Assembly: GCF_014656415.1 (NCBI RefSeq)
Contig: NZ_BNCJ01000015.1
Span: 49,933-113,932 of the forward strand
Direction: 5' to 3'
From: Seohaeicola zhoushanensis
Lineage (GTDB): Bacteria > Pseudomonadota > Alphaproteobacteria > Rhodobacterales > Rhodobacteraceae
DNA: 64,000 nucleotides
Below are positions 1-8,846 of this stretch, piece after piece. The translations under genes were made by a program, and so were the position numbers. The notes beneath the pieces are model-generated. The model was not told the DNA's origin. It did not search any database and saw nothing but the letters and a program-made list of their open reading frames with translations. Position 1 is the first letter of the stretch. Each line of letters opens with the position of its first letter.

Positions 1-598
1 TCAGCACCTCGGCCGGCTGCGCGGCGATCAGGCCGATGGCGGTGACGGTGGCCTCGGTGGTGGCGACGTCGTCGTCCCAATAGGGCAGGCGGAAGGTGAA
101 ATACTGGCCGAGGTTGCCGATGGCGGTCGCCCCCGCCGCCAGCGCCGCCTGAACATTGTGCAGCGCGCCCGGCATCCCGAGCATGAAATCACCGAAATGC
201 GAAGCCGCGGGCGAGGCATTGGTGATGCGGGCAAAATCCTCGGGCCCGTCGAGCACGATTCCCGTGCCCCGCTGCGCCGCGTCGCGGCGGTCGGGCGGAT
301 AGCCCATGGTCCAGTCTAGCGTTATGCCGAAGCGGTCGACCTTCACCCCCTCGGCGGCGGCGGTCTCCTGGATCTCGCGGATCGCGCCGACCGTGCGGTC
401 CATGTTGCGGAACCCGATGTGGGCGTGCTGCATGATCCGCCCCTCGGCGGCCATGCGGCGCTTGTATTCGGCTTCCGATGTCACCCCCTCGCCTTCGAGG
501 AAGGCGCAGCGCCCGAGGGTCCATGTCCCGGCGAGCTTGCGCCCCGCCTCCAGCAGGTCGCGGCCCGGGGTCATCGTCGGAGCAGTCAGCGAGGTCAT
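1..598 (-). CDS. Unidentified metabolic enzyme, N-terminal 199 residues (runs off the window)
   Basis: An open frame starts at ATG 598 on the minus strand, preceded by a good AGGAGG ribosome-binding site, and stays open to the window edge, so only the N-terminal 199 residues are visible. The protein starts MTSLTAPTMTPGRDLLEAG and contains GITLDWTMGYP, HFGDFMLGMPGALHNV and IGNLGQYFTFRLPYWDDD. There is no signal peptide or membrane segment. The alternating helix and short hydrophobic strand pattern suggests a soluble TIM-barrel enzyme, and I considered a glutamate-mutase-like cobalamin enzyme, but I do not recognise the family with confidence. It is divergent from the reductase gene at 682 with 83 bp between them, so the two probably share a promoter region and belong to the same amine cluster. 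Confidence 0.75.
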   Translation of the reverse strand, partial: MTSLTAPTMTPGRDLLEAGRKLAGTWTLGRCAFLEGEGVTSEAEYKRRMAAEGRIMQHAHIGFRNMDRTVGAIREIQETAAAEGVKVDRFGITLDWTMGYPPDRRDAAQRGTGIVLDGPEDFARITNASPAASHFGDFMLGMPGALHNVQAALAAGATAIGNLGQYFTFRLPYWDDDVATTEATVTAIGLIAAQPAEVL

Positions 599-681
599 CG
601 GCGCGCCTCCTTAGGGTATCCGGGGTTTCAACCGCCGGAGGGATGGGCCAAGACTAGCGAAGGCTTCGGGAGAGACAAGAG

Positions 682-1437
682 ATGCGCATCGGGATCATCG
701 GCGTCGGACACCTAGCGATGTCGCTGCTTGCAGGGCTGCGCAAGGCCGGCTGGCCGCCGGGCGAGGTGCTGCTTTCGCCGCGCGGCCATGGGGCGGAACT
801 GGCGGAGGATCACGGCTATGCGCTGGCGCGGGACAATGCCGATATCGTGGCGCGGTGCGATACCGTTCTGCTGGCGGTGCGCCCGGCCCATGCCCTGGCG
901 GCGGTCACCGGGCTGGGCTGGCGCGACGGGCAGGTTCTGATCTCGGCCTGCGCCGGGGTGCCTTCCGCCGCGCTCGCCGGGGTCGTCGCGCCGGCCGCGA
1001 TGGTGCGCATCATGCCGATCACCGCCGCCGAGTTCGGGGCCAGCCCCACGGTCGTCTGGCCCGATCATCCCGCCGCCCACCCCTTCCTCGACGCCATCGG
1101 CAGCGCGATCCCCGTCGCCAGCGAAGCCGCCTTCGAGACAGCCACAGTCAGCGCCGCGATCTACGGCTGGGCGCAGGAACTGATCGCGCGCGGCGCGGAA
1201 TGGAGCATGGCGCAGGGCCTGCCAGAAGAGACCGCCCGCCAGCTTGTCGCCCGCACCTTCACAGCCGCCGGGCGGATGCAGGCCGAAAGCCCCGAGCCGA
1301 TGCGCGCGCTGCTGAAGAGCCTCGTCACCCCCGGCGGCATCACCGAAGCCGGGCTGACCCACCTGCGCGAAGCCAAGGCGCTCGATGCCTGGGACGGCGC
1401 CTGTGATGTGGTGCTGAAGCGGCTCAAGGGCGCCTAG
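682..1437 (+). CDS. Pyrroline-5-carboxylate reductase-family NAD(P)-dependent oxidoreductase
   Basis: This 251-residue protein starts with a Rossmann dinucleotide-binding motif (GIIGVGHLAMSLL) and has the family's C-terminal signature VTPGGITEAGL. Family members reduce 1-pyrroline-5-carboxylate to proline or act on related cyclic imines, using NADPH. The length is slightly short of typical ProC (about 270), and its position inside a catabolic amine cluster makes a role in making cellular proline less likely than action on a pathway imine (inference). The start is chosen for the AGAGACAAGAG sequence just upstream. Its TAG stop lies inside a CTAG shared with the stop of the convergent DeoR gene, so the two coding regions overlap by 4 bp. 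Confidence 0.85.
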   Translation: MRIGIIGVGHLAMSLLAGLRKAGWPPGEVLLSPRGHGAELAEDHGYALARDNADIVARCDTVLLAVRPAHALAAVTGLGWRDGQVLISACAGVPSAALAGVVAPAAMVRIMPITAAEFGASPTVVWPDHPAAHPFLDAIGSAIPVASEAAFETATVSAAIYGWAQELIARGAEWSMAQGLPEETARQLVARTFTAAGRMQAESPEPMRALLKSLVTPGGITEAGLTHLREAKALDAWDGACDVVLKRLKGA

Positions 1438-2192
1438 GAGGCGATCCGCAGGTCGAGTCCCTGCAACAGGTCCGCGAAGGCCGGCGGCGGGGCGCGGTCG
1501 GTGATGACGATATCGCCCGGCTTCAACTCCGGCTGGCGCAGCGCCGGCCGGCGGTCCTGGGTCTCGAACTTGGAATGATCCACCGCCATGATCGCCCGCT
1601 TGGCGTTCTTCATCATGGCGTTGGCGATATCCACCTCGCATTGTTCGTGCACCAGGAACCCCGCCTCGGCATCGACCATCGAGGCCGAGAGCAGGACGTA
1701 GTCGACCCGCATCCGCTCGATCACCTCGAAGGCCGAGCGGTCGAAGGCCGCGCCATCGTGGTCGCGCAGCTGGGTGCCCGCCATCGAGACCTTGTTGCCC
1801 GGAATGATCGCCAGCGTCGAGGCGACGAAGGCCGAGTTGGTCACCACCGTCAGACCCTTGCGCGCCCGCAGCGCCTGGGCGACGAAGCCCGAGGTGGAGC
1901 CGGTATCGATCGCCACGCTGGCGTTGTCGCCGATCAGCTCGGCCGCCGCGCGGGCGATGGCGACCTTGGCCTCGCGGTTCAGGTTCATCCGTTCCAGGAA
2001 GGGCGGGTCGGTCGGCATCCGGTTCGACACCAGCGCGCCATGCACCTTGGAGAGCGCACCGCTTTCCACCAGCGGCTGCGACACCCGGCGGATGGTCTGG
2101 TCCGAAACGCCAAGCATCCGCGACAGCTCGATCACCGAGACTGTGCCGCGCATGTCGACGGCCTGCAGGATCTGTGCCTTGTATTTCGACAT
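1434..2192 (-). CDS. DeoR-family transcriptional regulator
   Basis: The 252-residue protein begins MSKYKAQILQAV and has an N-terminal DeoR winged helix (residues about 5-60, with VSVIELSRMLGVSDQTIRR) and a C-terminal DeoR sensor domain of the isomerase-like fold, with the typical AIDTGSTSGF and VTNSAFVASTL stretches. Such regulators usually repress and are released by a phosphorylated metabolite, which fits the two kinase-type genes nearby. An upstream in-frame ATG at 2252 would add 20 residues rich in R, C and W that look non-coding, so I chose 2192. It is divergent from the first dehydrogenase operon; the 147-bp gap holds a repeat element also found upstream of the ABC operon, probably its operator. 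Confidence 0.92.
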   Translation of the reverse strand: MSKYKAQILQAVDMRGTVSVIELSRMLGVSDQTIRRVSQPLVESGALSKVHGALVSNRMPTDPPFLERMNLNREAKVAIARAAAELIGDNASVAIDTGSTSGFVAQALRARKGLTVVTNSAFVASTLAIIPGNKVSMAGTQLRDHDGAAFDRSAFEVIERMRVDYVLLSASMVDAEAGFLVHEQCEVDIANAMMKNAKRAIMAVDHSKFETQDRRPALRQPELKPGDIVITDRAPPPAFADLLQGLDLRIAS

Positions 2193-2252
2193 ATGCCCTG
2201 TCCTACACCATTGTGACCGCCGGACAAGCGCCCTCGGGGGGCACAATCCCAC

Positions 2253-2273
2253 TCAAATCAACAAAAATCAACA
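2253..2273 (-). promoter_or_regulatory. Probable DeoR operator, copy 1
   Basis: On the minus strand this 21-bp stretch carries two direct copies of TGTTGATTT with a 10-bp period. A third TGTTGAT in the opposite orientation lies at 2289-2295. The identical 21 bp occurs again at 6674-6694. Direct repeats at helical spacing between a DeoR gene and its divergent target are typical of DeoR-family operators. Binding by this regulator is inference. Confidence 0.7.
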
Positions 2274-2339
2274 TTTTCGTTGCCGCGTTGTTGATCTTGG
2301 GTAAGGTGACTCGTGCATCACCCCAAGGCGGAAGACATC

Positions 2340-4757
2340 ATGGCACGGCACGCGGCAAAACACCTGATCATCGGCGGCGGTATTCTCGGCTGCTCGATCG
2401 CCTATCACCTGACCCGCCGCGGTGAGAAGGACGTGGTGCTGCTCGAACGCGCCGGCCTGACCGAGGGCGCGACCTGGCACGCCGCCGGGCTGGTCGGCCA
2501 GCTGCGCAGCTCGCGCAACACCACGCGGATGCTGAAGAAGTCGGTCGAGATGTATGACCGCCTCCAGAACGAGGAGGGGATGCAGTTCGACTGGAAGAAG
2601 ACCGGCTCGCTGCGCCTCGCCGCCACCGCCGAGCGGATGCTGGAGGCGAAACGGCTCGCCACCATGGCCCGCAGCTTCGATCTCGAGATGCACATCATCT
2701 CGCCCGAGGAGGCCCGCGATCTCTTCCCGCTGATCGACGAGAAGGGGCTGCACGGCGCGGCCTACATCCCATCGGACGGCTATGTCGACCCGGCCTCGCT
2801 CTGCCAGGCGGTGGCGGGGGCGGCGCGCAAACAGGGTGCGGACATCCGCCAGAAGGTGGAGGTGCTGGACTTCACCGTCAGCAACGGGCGCATCACCGGG
2901 GTCGAAACCACGGAAGGCACCTGGGAGGCCGATACCGTGATCCTCGCCACCGGCATGTGGAGCCGCGAGGTCGGTGCCAAGCTGGGCCTGCGGATCCCGG
3001 CCTGCGCGGTCGAACACCAGTATATCGTCACGGAATCGACCGGCACCGAGGTCGGCCATTTCCCCACCCTGCGCGACCCCGAGCGGCTGGTCTACTACAA
3101 GCCCGACGTGGGCGGGCGGCTGGTGATCGGCGGCTATGAGGACGACACCCTGCCCTTTGGCGACAAAGGCATTCCGGGCGCCTTCGTGCGCCAGTTGCTG
3201 CCCGAGAACCTGGACCGATTCCTGCCGCTGGCGGAGCTGGCAGGCAAGGTCACGCCGGTGGTCAACGAGGTCGGCATCCGGCAGGTCATCAACGGGCCGA
3301 TCCCCTATTCGGCGGACGGCGATTTCGTCATGGGCTGGCAGCCGGGGCTGAAGAACCTGATGCTGGCGACCGGCTTCCTCTACGGCATCGCGGCGGGCGG
3401 CGGCGCGGGCGAGATGATCGCCGAATGGGTGGTCGACGGGCAGCCCTCGCTCGACCTCTGGCCCCTCGACGTGCGCCGGTTCGGGCCGCACCACGGCACG
3501 CGGGCCTTCATGTATCCCCGCGCGGTCGAACATTACGCCCACCACTACAAGAAACGCTATCCGGGCCAGGAACACGAGACCGCCCGCCAGCTGCGGCTCT
3601 CGCCGCTCTACCAGCGGCTCAAGGACATGGGCGCGGTCTATGGGTCGAAGAACGGCTGGGAGCGGCCGCTGTGGTTCGCGCCCAAGGGGGTGGAGCCGGT
3701 AGACCAGCTCGACTTCCTGAATCCCGGCTGGAAGCAATACGCCGCCGAGGAGCACCGCGCGGTGCGGGAACGGGTGGCGCTGATCGACCAGACCAGCTTC
3801 GCCAAGTTCGAGCTGATCGGTTCGGGTGTGGTGGAACTGCTGCAAAAGCTCTGCGTGTCGAACATGGACAAGCCCGTGGGCAGCATCATCTACACCCAGA
3901 TGTGCAACGCGCGCGGCGGCACCGAGGCCGACGTGACCTTCATCCGCCTCGGCCCCGAGCGGTTCTACATGGTCACCGGCTCGGGCTTCGGCGTGCATGA
4001 TTCCGACTGGATCCGCCGCCACCTGCCCGAGGACGGCTCGGTAAACCTGATCGAGGTGACCAGCGGCACCGCCGTCATCAACATCGTCGGCCCGAAATCG
4101 CGCGAGGTGCTGGCGGCGGTGTCGGAGAGCGATGTCTCCGACGCGGCGATCCCCTTCTCGACCGCGCGCGAGATCGTCGTCGGCGCGGCCCCGGTGCGGG
4201 CGGCGCGCATCGGTTACGTCGGCGAATTGGGCTACGAGCTGCACATCCCCACCGAATTCGCCCTGCATGTCTACGACACGCTCTGGGCCGCCGGTCAGGC
4301 CCATGGCATCGCCAACGTCGGCTATCGCGCGATCGACAGCCTGCGGATGGAAAAGGGCTATATCTACTGGTCCGGCGACGTGACGCCCGACTATTCGCCC
4401 ATCGAAGCCGGTGTCGGCTTCCGCGTGCATCTGAAATCCAAGGGCGATTTCCTCGGCCGCGCGGTGCTGGAGAAGCAGAAGGCCGAGGGCGTGAGCCGCA
4501 AGCTCTGCACCTTCGTCACCCCGCTGAACCTGCCTCTGACCGGCGGCGAGACCATCCTGCTGGACGGACGCGTCGTCTCGCTCGCCACCTCGGTCGGATT
4601 CGGCCACACCGTCGGACAGACCATCCTGCGCGGCTATCTCGCCCGCGAATACTGGGGGGCCGAGGGCTTCGAGATCGAGGTCTTCGGCGAGCGCCACCCG
4701 ATCGACTGCGTCGAGGGCCCGCTGCACGACCCCGAGAACATTGCATTGAAAGGATAG
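2340..4757 (+). CDS. Dimethylglycine/sarcosine dehydrogenase-type FAD enzyme with GcvT domain (copy 1)
   Basis: The 805-residue protein has an N-terminal DAO-type FAD domain (dinucleotide motif LIIGGGILGCSIAYH, residues about 8-23) and a C-terminal folate-binding aminomethyltransferase (GcvT) domain from about residue 420. His47 in GATWHAAGLVGQLR is at the position where dimethylglycine and sarcosine dehydrogenases attach FAD covalently. Family members remove an N-methyl group oxidatively and pass it to tetrahydrofolate. Only the family can be called, not the substrate. GTG 2313 is an alternative start; ATG 2340 puts the FAD motif at the usual distance. It is followed after 9 bp by a kinase-type gene, and a paralogue with the same architecture lies at 11704. 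Confidence 0.9.
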   Translation: MARHAAKHLIIGGGILGCSIAYHLTRRGEKDVVLLERAGLTEGATWHAAGLVGQLRSSRNTTRMLKKSVEMYDRLQNEEGMQFDWKKTGSLRLAATAERMLEAKRLATMARSFDLEMHIISPEEARDLFPLIDEKGLHGAAYIPSDGYVDPASLCQAVAGAARKQGADIRQKVEVLDFTVSNGRITGVETTEGTWEADTVILATGMWSREVGAKLGLRIPACAVEHQYIVTESTGTEVGHFPTLRDPERLVYYKPDVGGRLVIGGYEDDTLPFGDKGIPGAFVRQLLPENLDRFLPLAELAGKVTPVVNEVGIRQVINGPIPYSADGDFVMGWQPGLKNLMLATGFLYGIAAGGGAGEMIAEWVVDGQPSLDLWPLDVRRFGPHHGTRAFMYPRAVEHYAHHYKKRYPGQEHETARQLRLSPLYQRLKDMGAVYGSKNGWERPLWFAPKGVEPVDQLDFLNPGWKQYAAEEHRAVRERVALIDQTSFAKFELIGSGVVELLQKLCVSNMDKPVGSIIYTQMCNARGGTEADVTFIRLGPERFYMVTGSGFGVHDSDWIRRHLPEDGSVNLIEVTSGTAVINIVGPKSREVLAAVSESDVSDAAIPFSTAREIVVGAAPVRAARIGYVGELGYELHIPTEFALHVYDTLWAAGQAHGIANVGYRAIDSLRMEKGYIYWSGDVTPDYSPIEAGVGFRVHLKSKGDFLGRAVLEKQKAEGVSRKLCTFVTPLNLPLTGGETILLDGRVVSLATSVGFGHTVGQTILRGYLAREYWGAEGFEIEVFGERHPIDCVEGPLHDPENIALKG

Positions 4758-4766
4758 GGAGGGAGG

Positions 4767-5693
<927 letters not shown>

Positions 5694-5712
5694 ACCCCTC
5701 AGCGGGGTGAGC

Positions 5713-5812
5713 CCCTCACCCTAGCCCTCTCCCCCCAGGGGGAGAGGGGACAGGTTGCGCTTTGGGGTGGGCGGATTCCCTCTCCCCTCGGGGGAGAGGG
5801 TCAGGGTGAGGG
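5713..5812. repeat. REP-like inverted repeat between convergent genes, likely bidirectional terminator
   Basis: Two arms rich in CCCTCACCC and CTCTCCCC face their inverted copies (GGGGGAGAGGG and GGGTGAGGG) across about 40 bp, and each arm is itself partly self-complementary around CCCCCAGGGGG. This type of element is scattered through intergenic regions of many high-GC proteobacterial genomes (established knowledge). It separates the convergent kinase and phosphatase genes and could stop transcription from both sides, although there is no T-run. Confidence 0.75.
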
Positions 5813-5821
5813 GGCGCGCCC

Positions 5822-6589
5822 TCAGTTCACCAGCGCCACCAACTCGGCCAGCAGCTCGGGCGTCGCCGCCGTGAGCGTGCGCCCGTCAGACTCCATCGAC
5901 AGCGGCCTCCCCTGCCAGTCGGTCATCAGCCCGCCGGCGGCCTCGACCACGGCGCTTACGGGGAGGTAGTCGTAGGGCTGCAGGTCGAAGTCGATCACCG
6001 CGTCGACCAGCCCGCGCGCGACCAGCGCGTGAGGATAGCAGTCGGCCCCCATCCGCCGCAGGCTGCCGGCGCGGATCATCCGGGCAAAGGCCGCCGGTTC
6101 GCGCGCGGCCAGCTTGTCGCCCTCATTGAGGAACAGCCGCGCCTCGGCCAGCGTCTTGCAGCTGCTCGCCCGAATCGGCGCGCCGTTGCAGGTGGCGCCC
6201 AGGCCCCGCCCGCCGGCATAGACCTCGCCCAGCGCCGGCATCCGGATCACCCCGAGCTGCGGCCCGTCGTCGGCAAGGTGGCCCAGCAGCATTCCGAACA
6301 ATGGCAGGCCGGCGATGAACGAGCGGGTGCCGTCGATCGGGTCGATGATCCACATCTCGGCGGCATCGCCGGTGCGGCCGTATTCCTCGCCGAAGATCGC
6401 CTCGCCCGGAAAGGCCCGCTCCAGCCCGGCGCGGATCGCCTGTTCGGTCTCGCGGTCGGCGATGGTGACCGGGCTCTGGTCGGCCTTGGTCTCGACATCG
6501 GGATCCCTGCGGAAATGCCCGAGCGCCACGCGGGCCGCGGCTTCGGTGATGGATATGGCTTCGGCCAGACGCTGTTCGATGTTCATCAT
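5822..6589 (-). CDS. Inositol monophosphatase/HisN-family phosphatase
   Basis: The 255-residue enzyme has all metal-site motifs of the family: FGEEYGR, then DPIDGTRSFI (the Asp-Pro-Ile-Asp-Gly-Thr core), and a C-terminal QPYDYLPVSAVVEAAGG, where the usual Trp-Asp is replaced by Tyr-Asp as in histidinol-phosphatase-like members. Such enzymes are Mg-dependent phosphatases for inositol-phosphate, histidinol-phosphate or similar monoesters. No histidine genes are nearby, so a phosphorylated intermediate made by the two adjacent kinase-type proteins is a plausible substrate (inference). The start is ATG 6589 or ATG 6586, both just after AGGAAGCGGA. It is divergent from the ABC operon across the shared operator. 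Confidence 0.88.
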   Translation of the reverse strand: MMNIEQRLAEAISITEAAARVALGHFRRDPDVETKADQSPVTIADRETEQAIRAGLERAFPGEAIFGEEYGRTGDAAEMWIIDPIDGTRSFIAGLPLFGMLLGHLADDGPQLGVIRMPALGEVYAGGRGLGATCNGAPIRASSCKTLAEARLFLNEGDKLAAREPAAFARMIRAGSLRRMGADCYPHALVARGLVDAVIDFDLQPYDYLPVSAVVEAAGGLMTDWQGRPLSMESDGRTLTAATPELLAELVALVN

Positions 6590-6673
6590 TCCGCTTCCTA
6601 CCTGCCCGATCCGTACCGAGTCATCCGCTATTTCAGCAGCCTGCAACTTAAAGCCTCATCTTGCCATCAATTT

Positions 6674-6694
6674 TGTTGATTTTTGTTGATTTGA
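6674..6694 (+). promoter_or_regulatory. Probable DeoR operator, copy 2
   Basis: These 21 bp are identical to the minus strand of 2253-2273, with two direct TGTTGATTT repeats 10 bp apart. A degenerate inverted half (ATCAA) lies at 6666-6670. The site sits between the phosphatase and the ABC transporter operon, so it could control both. Such a long exact match within two short intergenic regions of a GC-rich genome is very unlikely by chance. Confidence 0.7.
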
Positions 6695-6790
6695 CCGCCG
6701 AATCCGGTTGAATACCTTGGACACCGCTGGCGTTCGAGGGCTTCAGACCCGCCACAGAACTGCGCGTCAGCCCTAACCGGGAGTGGACCC

Positions 6791-7723
6791 ATGAAGTATA
6801 TCTCCGTAGCCGCGGCCGCGTTGATGACCGCCTTCCCCGCGGTCGCGCAGGATTCGAGCGATCCGATCAAGCTGACCCTGCATGACTGGTCCGGGCAGCT
6901 CATCACCACCACGCTCATGGGCGAGGTGCTCAAGCAGGCGGGCCACAACGTCGAATATGTCCAGGCCGACTACATCGCCCAATTCGCAGGGCTTAAGACG
7001 GGCGACCTGCACGTCGCCATGGAGATCTGGGAAACCACCGGCCGCGAGGCCATGGACGAGGCCTTCGCCACCGGCAACGTGATCAACCTCGGCGAGACCG
7101 GGATGCAGGCCATCGAGGAATGGTGGTACCCGGCATATATGGCCGACCGCTGCCCCGGCCTGCCCAACTGGGAGGCGCTGAAGGACTGCGCCGACGCCTT
7201 CGCCACGCCGGAAACCGCGCCCATGGGCCGTTACCTGGGCGGCCCCGTCACCTGGGGCGGTTTCGACGAGGAGCGGGTCGAGGCGCTCGAGCTGGACTTC
7301 GAGGTGGTGCACGCCGGCACCGACGCCGCCCTTTTCGCCGAGCTCGAGGCCGCCTACCAGCGGCAGGACCCGATCATCCTCTGGATCTACTCGCCGCACT
7401 GGGCGCCGGCCAAATACGAGGGCCAATACGTCGAATTCCCGCCCTATTCGCCGGAATGCTACAGCGACCCCTCGGTCGGCGTGAACCCGAACGCCGCCTA
7501 TGACTGCGGCAAGCCGCGCGGCCCGATCTGGAAGGTCGCCTACAAGGGCGTCGCCGAGAAATGGCCGAATGCCACCAAGACGATCGAGAACTTCCACATC
7601 ACCAACGACGAGATGGGCAAGATGGTGGCCGAGGTCGACCTCAACGGCAAGTCTGTCGAGGAAACCGTCGCGGCCTGGATGGATGCGAACAAGGATACCT
7701 GGTCCGCCTGGATCGTGAAGTAA
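6791..7723 (+). CDS. Glycine betaine/proline-type ABC transporter, periplasmic binding protein
   Basis: The 310-residue protein has a cleavable signal peptide (residues 1-20, ending FPAVAQ) and an OpuAC/ProX-type quaternary-amine-binding domain. It starts with IKLTLHDWSGQLITT and is rich in Trp and Tyr (EEWWYPAYM, ILWIYSPHWAPAKY), as expected for an aromatic cage around a quaternary ammonium group. It delivers substrate to the permease and ATPase encoded immediately downstream. The gap of 108 bp to the ATPase gene is longer than the others in the operon, in keeping with the higher expression usual for binding proteins. Regulation by the DeoR protein is suggested by the repeat element 97 bp upstream. 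Confidence 0.92.
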   Translation: MKYISVAAAALMTAFPAVAQDSSDPIKLTLHDWSGQLITTTLMGEVLKQAGHNVEYVQADYIAQFAGLKTGDLHVAMEIWETTGREAMDEAFATGNVINLGETGMQAIEEWWYPAYMADRCPGLPNWEALKDCADAFATPETAPMGRYLGGPVTWGGFDEERVEALELDFEVVHAGTDAALFAELEAAYQRQDPIILWIYSPHWAPAKYEGQYVEFPPYSPECYSDPSVGVNPNAAYDCGKPRGPIWKVAYKGVAEKWPNATKTIENFHITNDEMGKMVAEVDLNGKSVEETVAAWMDANKDTWSAWIVK

Positions 7724-7831
7724 CCAGTCTCCTCGCCTGGGCGCGCGTTCTTCGGGGCGTGCGCCCTTGTTTCCTTTGCCCCGCGCCAAATGGACCGGGG
7801 CCAACAATATCGAATATCGCCAGAGGCCGGC

Positions 7832-8845
7832 ATGGACAGACCCGTCATCCTCGAATGCCGCAAGGTCTGGAAGATCTACGGCGCACAGGCCGACAGCTTT
7901 CTCACCCGCAATTCGAGACCGAAGAAGGGCGAGCTGAGCGCCGCCGGACTGATCGGCGCGGTGCGCGATGCCAACGTGCAGATCCACAAGGGCGAGATCT
8001 TCGTGATCATGGGCCTCTCCGGCTCGGGCAAGTCGACGCTGGTGCGTTGTCTCTCGCGGCTGATCGAGCCGACCGCGGGCGAGATCTTCTTCGAGGGGCA
8101 GAACCTGCTCTCGATGCCGGAAAAGGACCTCATCCGCATTCGCCGCACCAAGATGGGCATGGTGTTCCAGCAGTTCGCCCTGCTACCGCACCTGACCGTG
8201 CTGGAAAACGCCGCCTTCCCGCTCGACGTGCAGGGCGTCCCCCGCGCCGAGCGGATGGAGCGCGCCCGCAAGGTGGTGGAACTGGTCGGCCTCAAGGGCC
8301 GCGAGGGCAACTACCCGCGCGAGCTGTCGGGCGGCCAGCAGCAGCGCGTCGGCATCGCCCGCTCGCTGGCGGTGGAGCCGGACCTCTGGTTCCTCGACGA
8401 ACCGTTCTCCGCACTCGACCCGCTGATTAGGCGCGAGATGCAGGACGAGTTCATTCGCCTGCAGAACATGCTGCACAAGACCATCGTCTTCATCACCCAC
8501 GACTTCGACGAGGCAATCCGCCTCGCCGACCGCATCGCGGTGATGAAGGACGGCGCCATCGAACAGGTCGCCACCCCCGAGGAACTGGTGCTGCGCCCCG
8601 CCACCGACTACGTGGCCGAGTTCACCCGCCACGTCAGCCGTTCCAAGGTGATCCGCGCCGTTTCAGTGATGGAACCGCTGGCCGGCGACAGCTTTGCCGG
8701 CGAAGTGCCGCATGATGCGCGGATCGAGCAGATCGCCGACCAAGTCGAGGCCTCCGCCCTGCCCCACCGGGTCATGCAGGACGGGCAGGCCATCGGCCAG
8801 ATCACCCGACAGGCGGTGATCGACGTGCTGGTCGGGCGGCGCTGA
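7832..8845 (+). CDS. Glycine betaine/proline-type ABC transporter, ATP-binding protein
   Basis: This 337-residue ATPase has Walker A (GLSGSGKST), the ABC signature (LSGGQQQRVGIARSL) and Walker B (LWFLDEPFSALDP). The long N-terminal region before Walker A and the tail after about residue 270 match ProV/OpuAA proteins; the tail is shorter than a full pair of CBS domains, so ionic-strength sensing may be reduced or absent (inference). I chose ATG 7832, preceded by CAGAGG, over ATG 7790, because the protein family starts close to the ECRKVWKIYG segment. The permease gene follows after 1 bp. Confidence 0.93.
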   Translation: MDRPVILECRKVWKIYGAQADSFLTRNSRPKKGELSAAGLIGAVRDANVQIHKGEIFVIMGLSGSGKSTLVRCLSRLIEPTAGEIFFEGQNLLSMPEKDLIRIRRTKMGMVFQQFALLPHLTVLENAAFPLDVQGVPRAERMERARKVVELVGLKGREGNYPRELSGGQQQRVGIARSLAVEPDLWFLDEPFSALDPLIRREMQDEFIRLQNMLHKTIVFITHDFDEAIRLADRIAVMKDGAIEQVATPEELVLRPATDYVAEFTRHVSRSKVIRAVSVMEPLAGDSFAGEVPHDARIEQIADQVEASALPHRVMQDGQAIGQITRQAVIDVLVGRR

Positions 8846-8846
8846 G

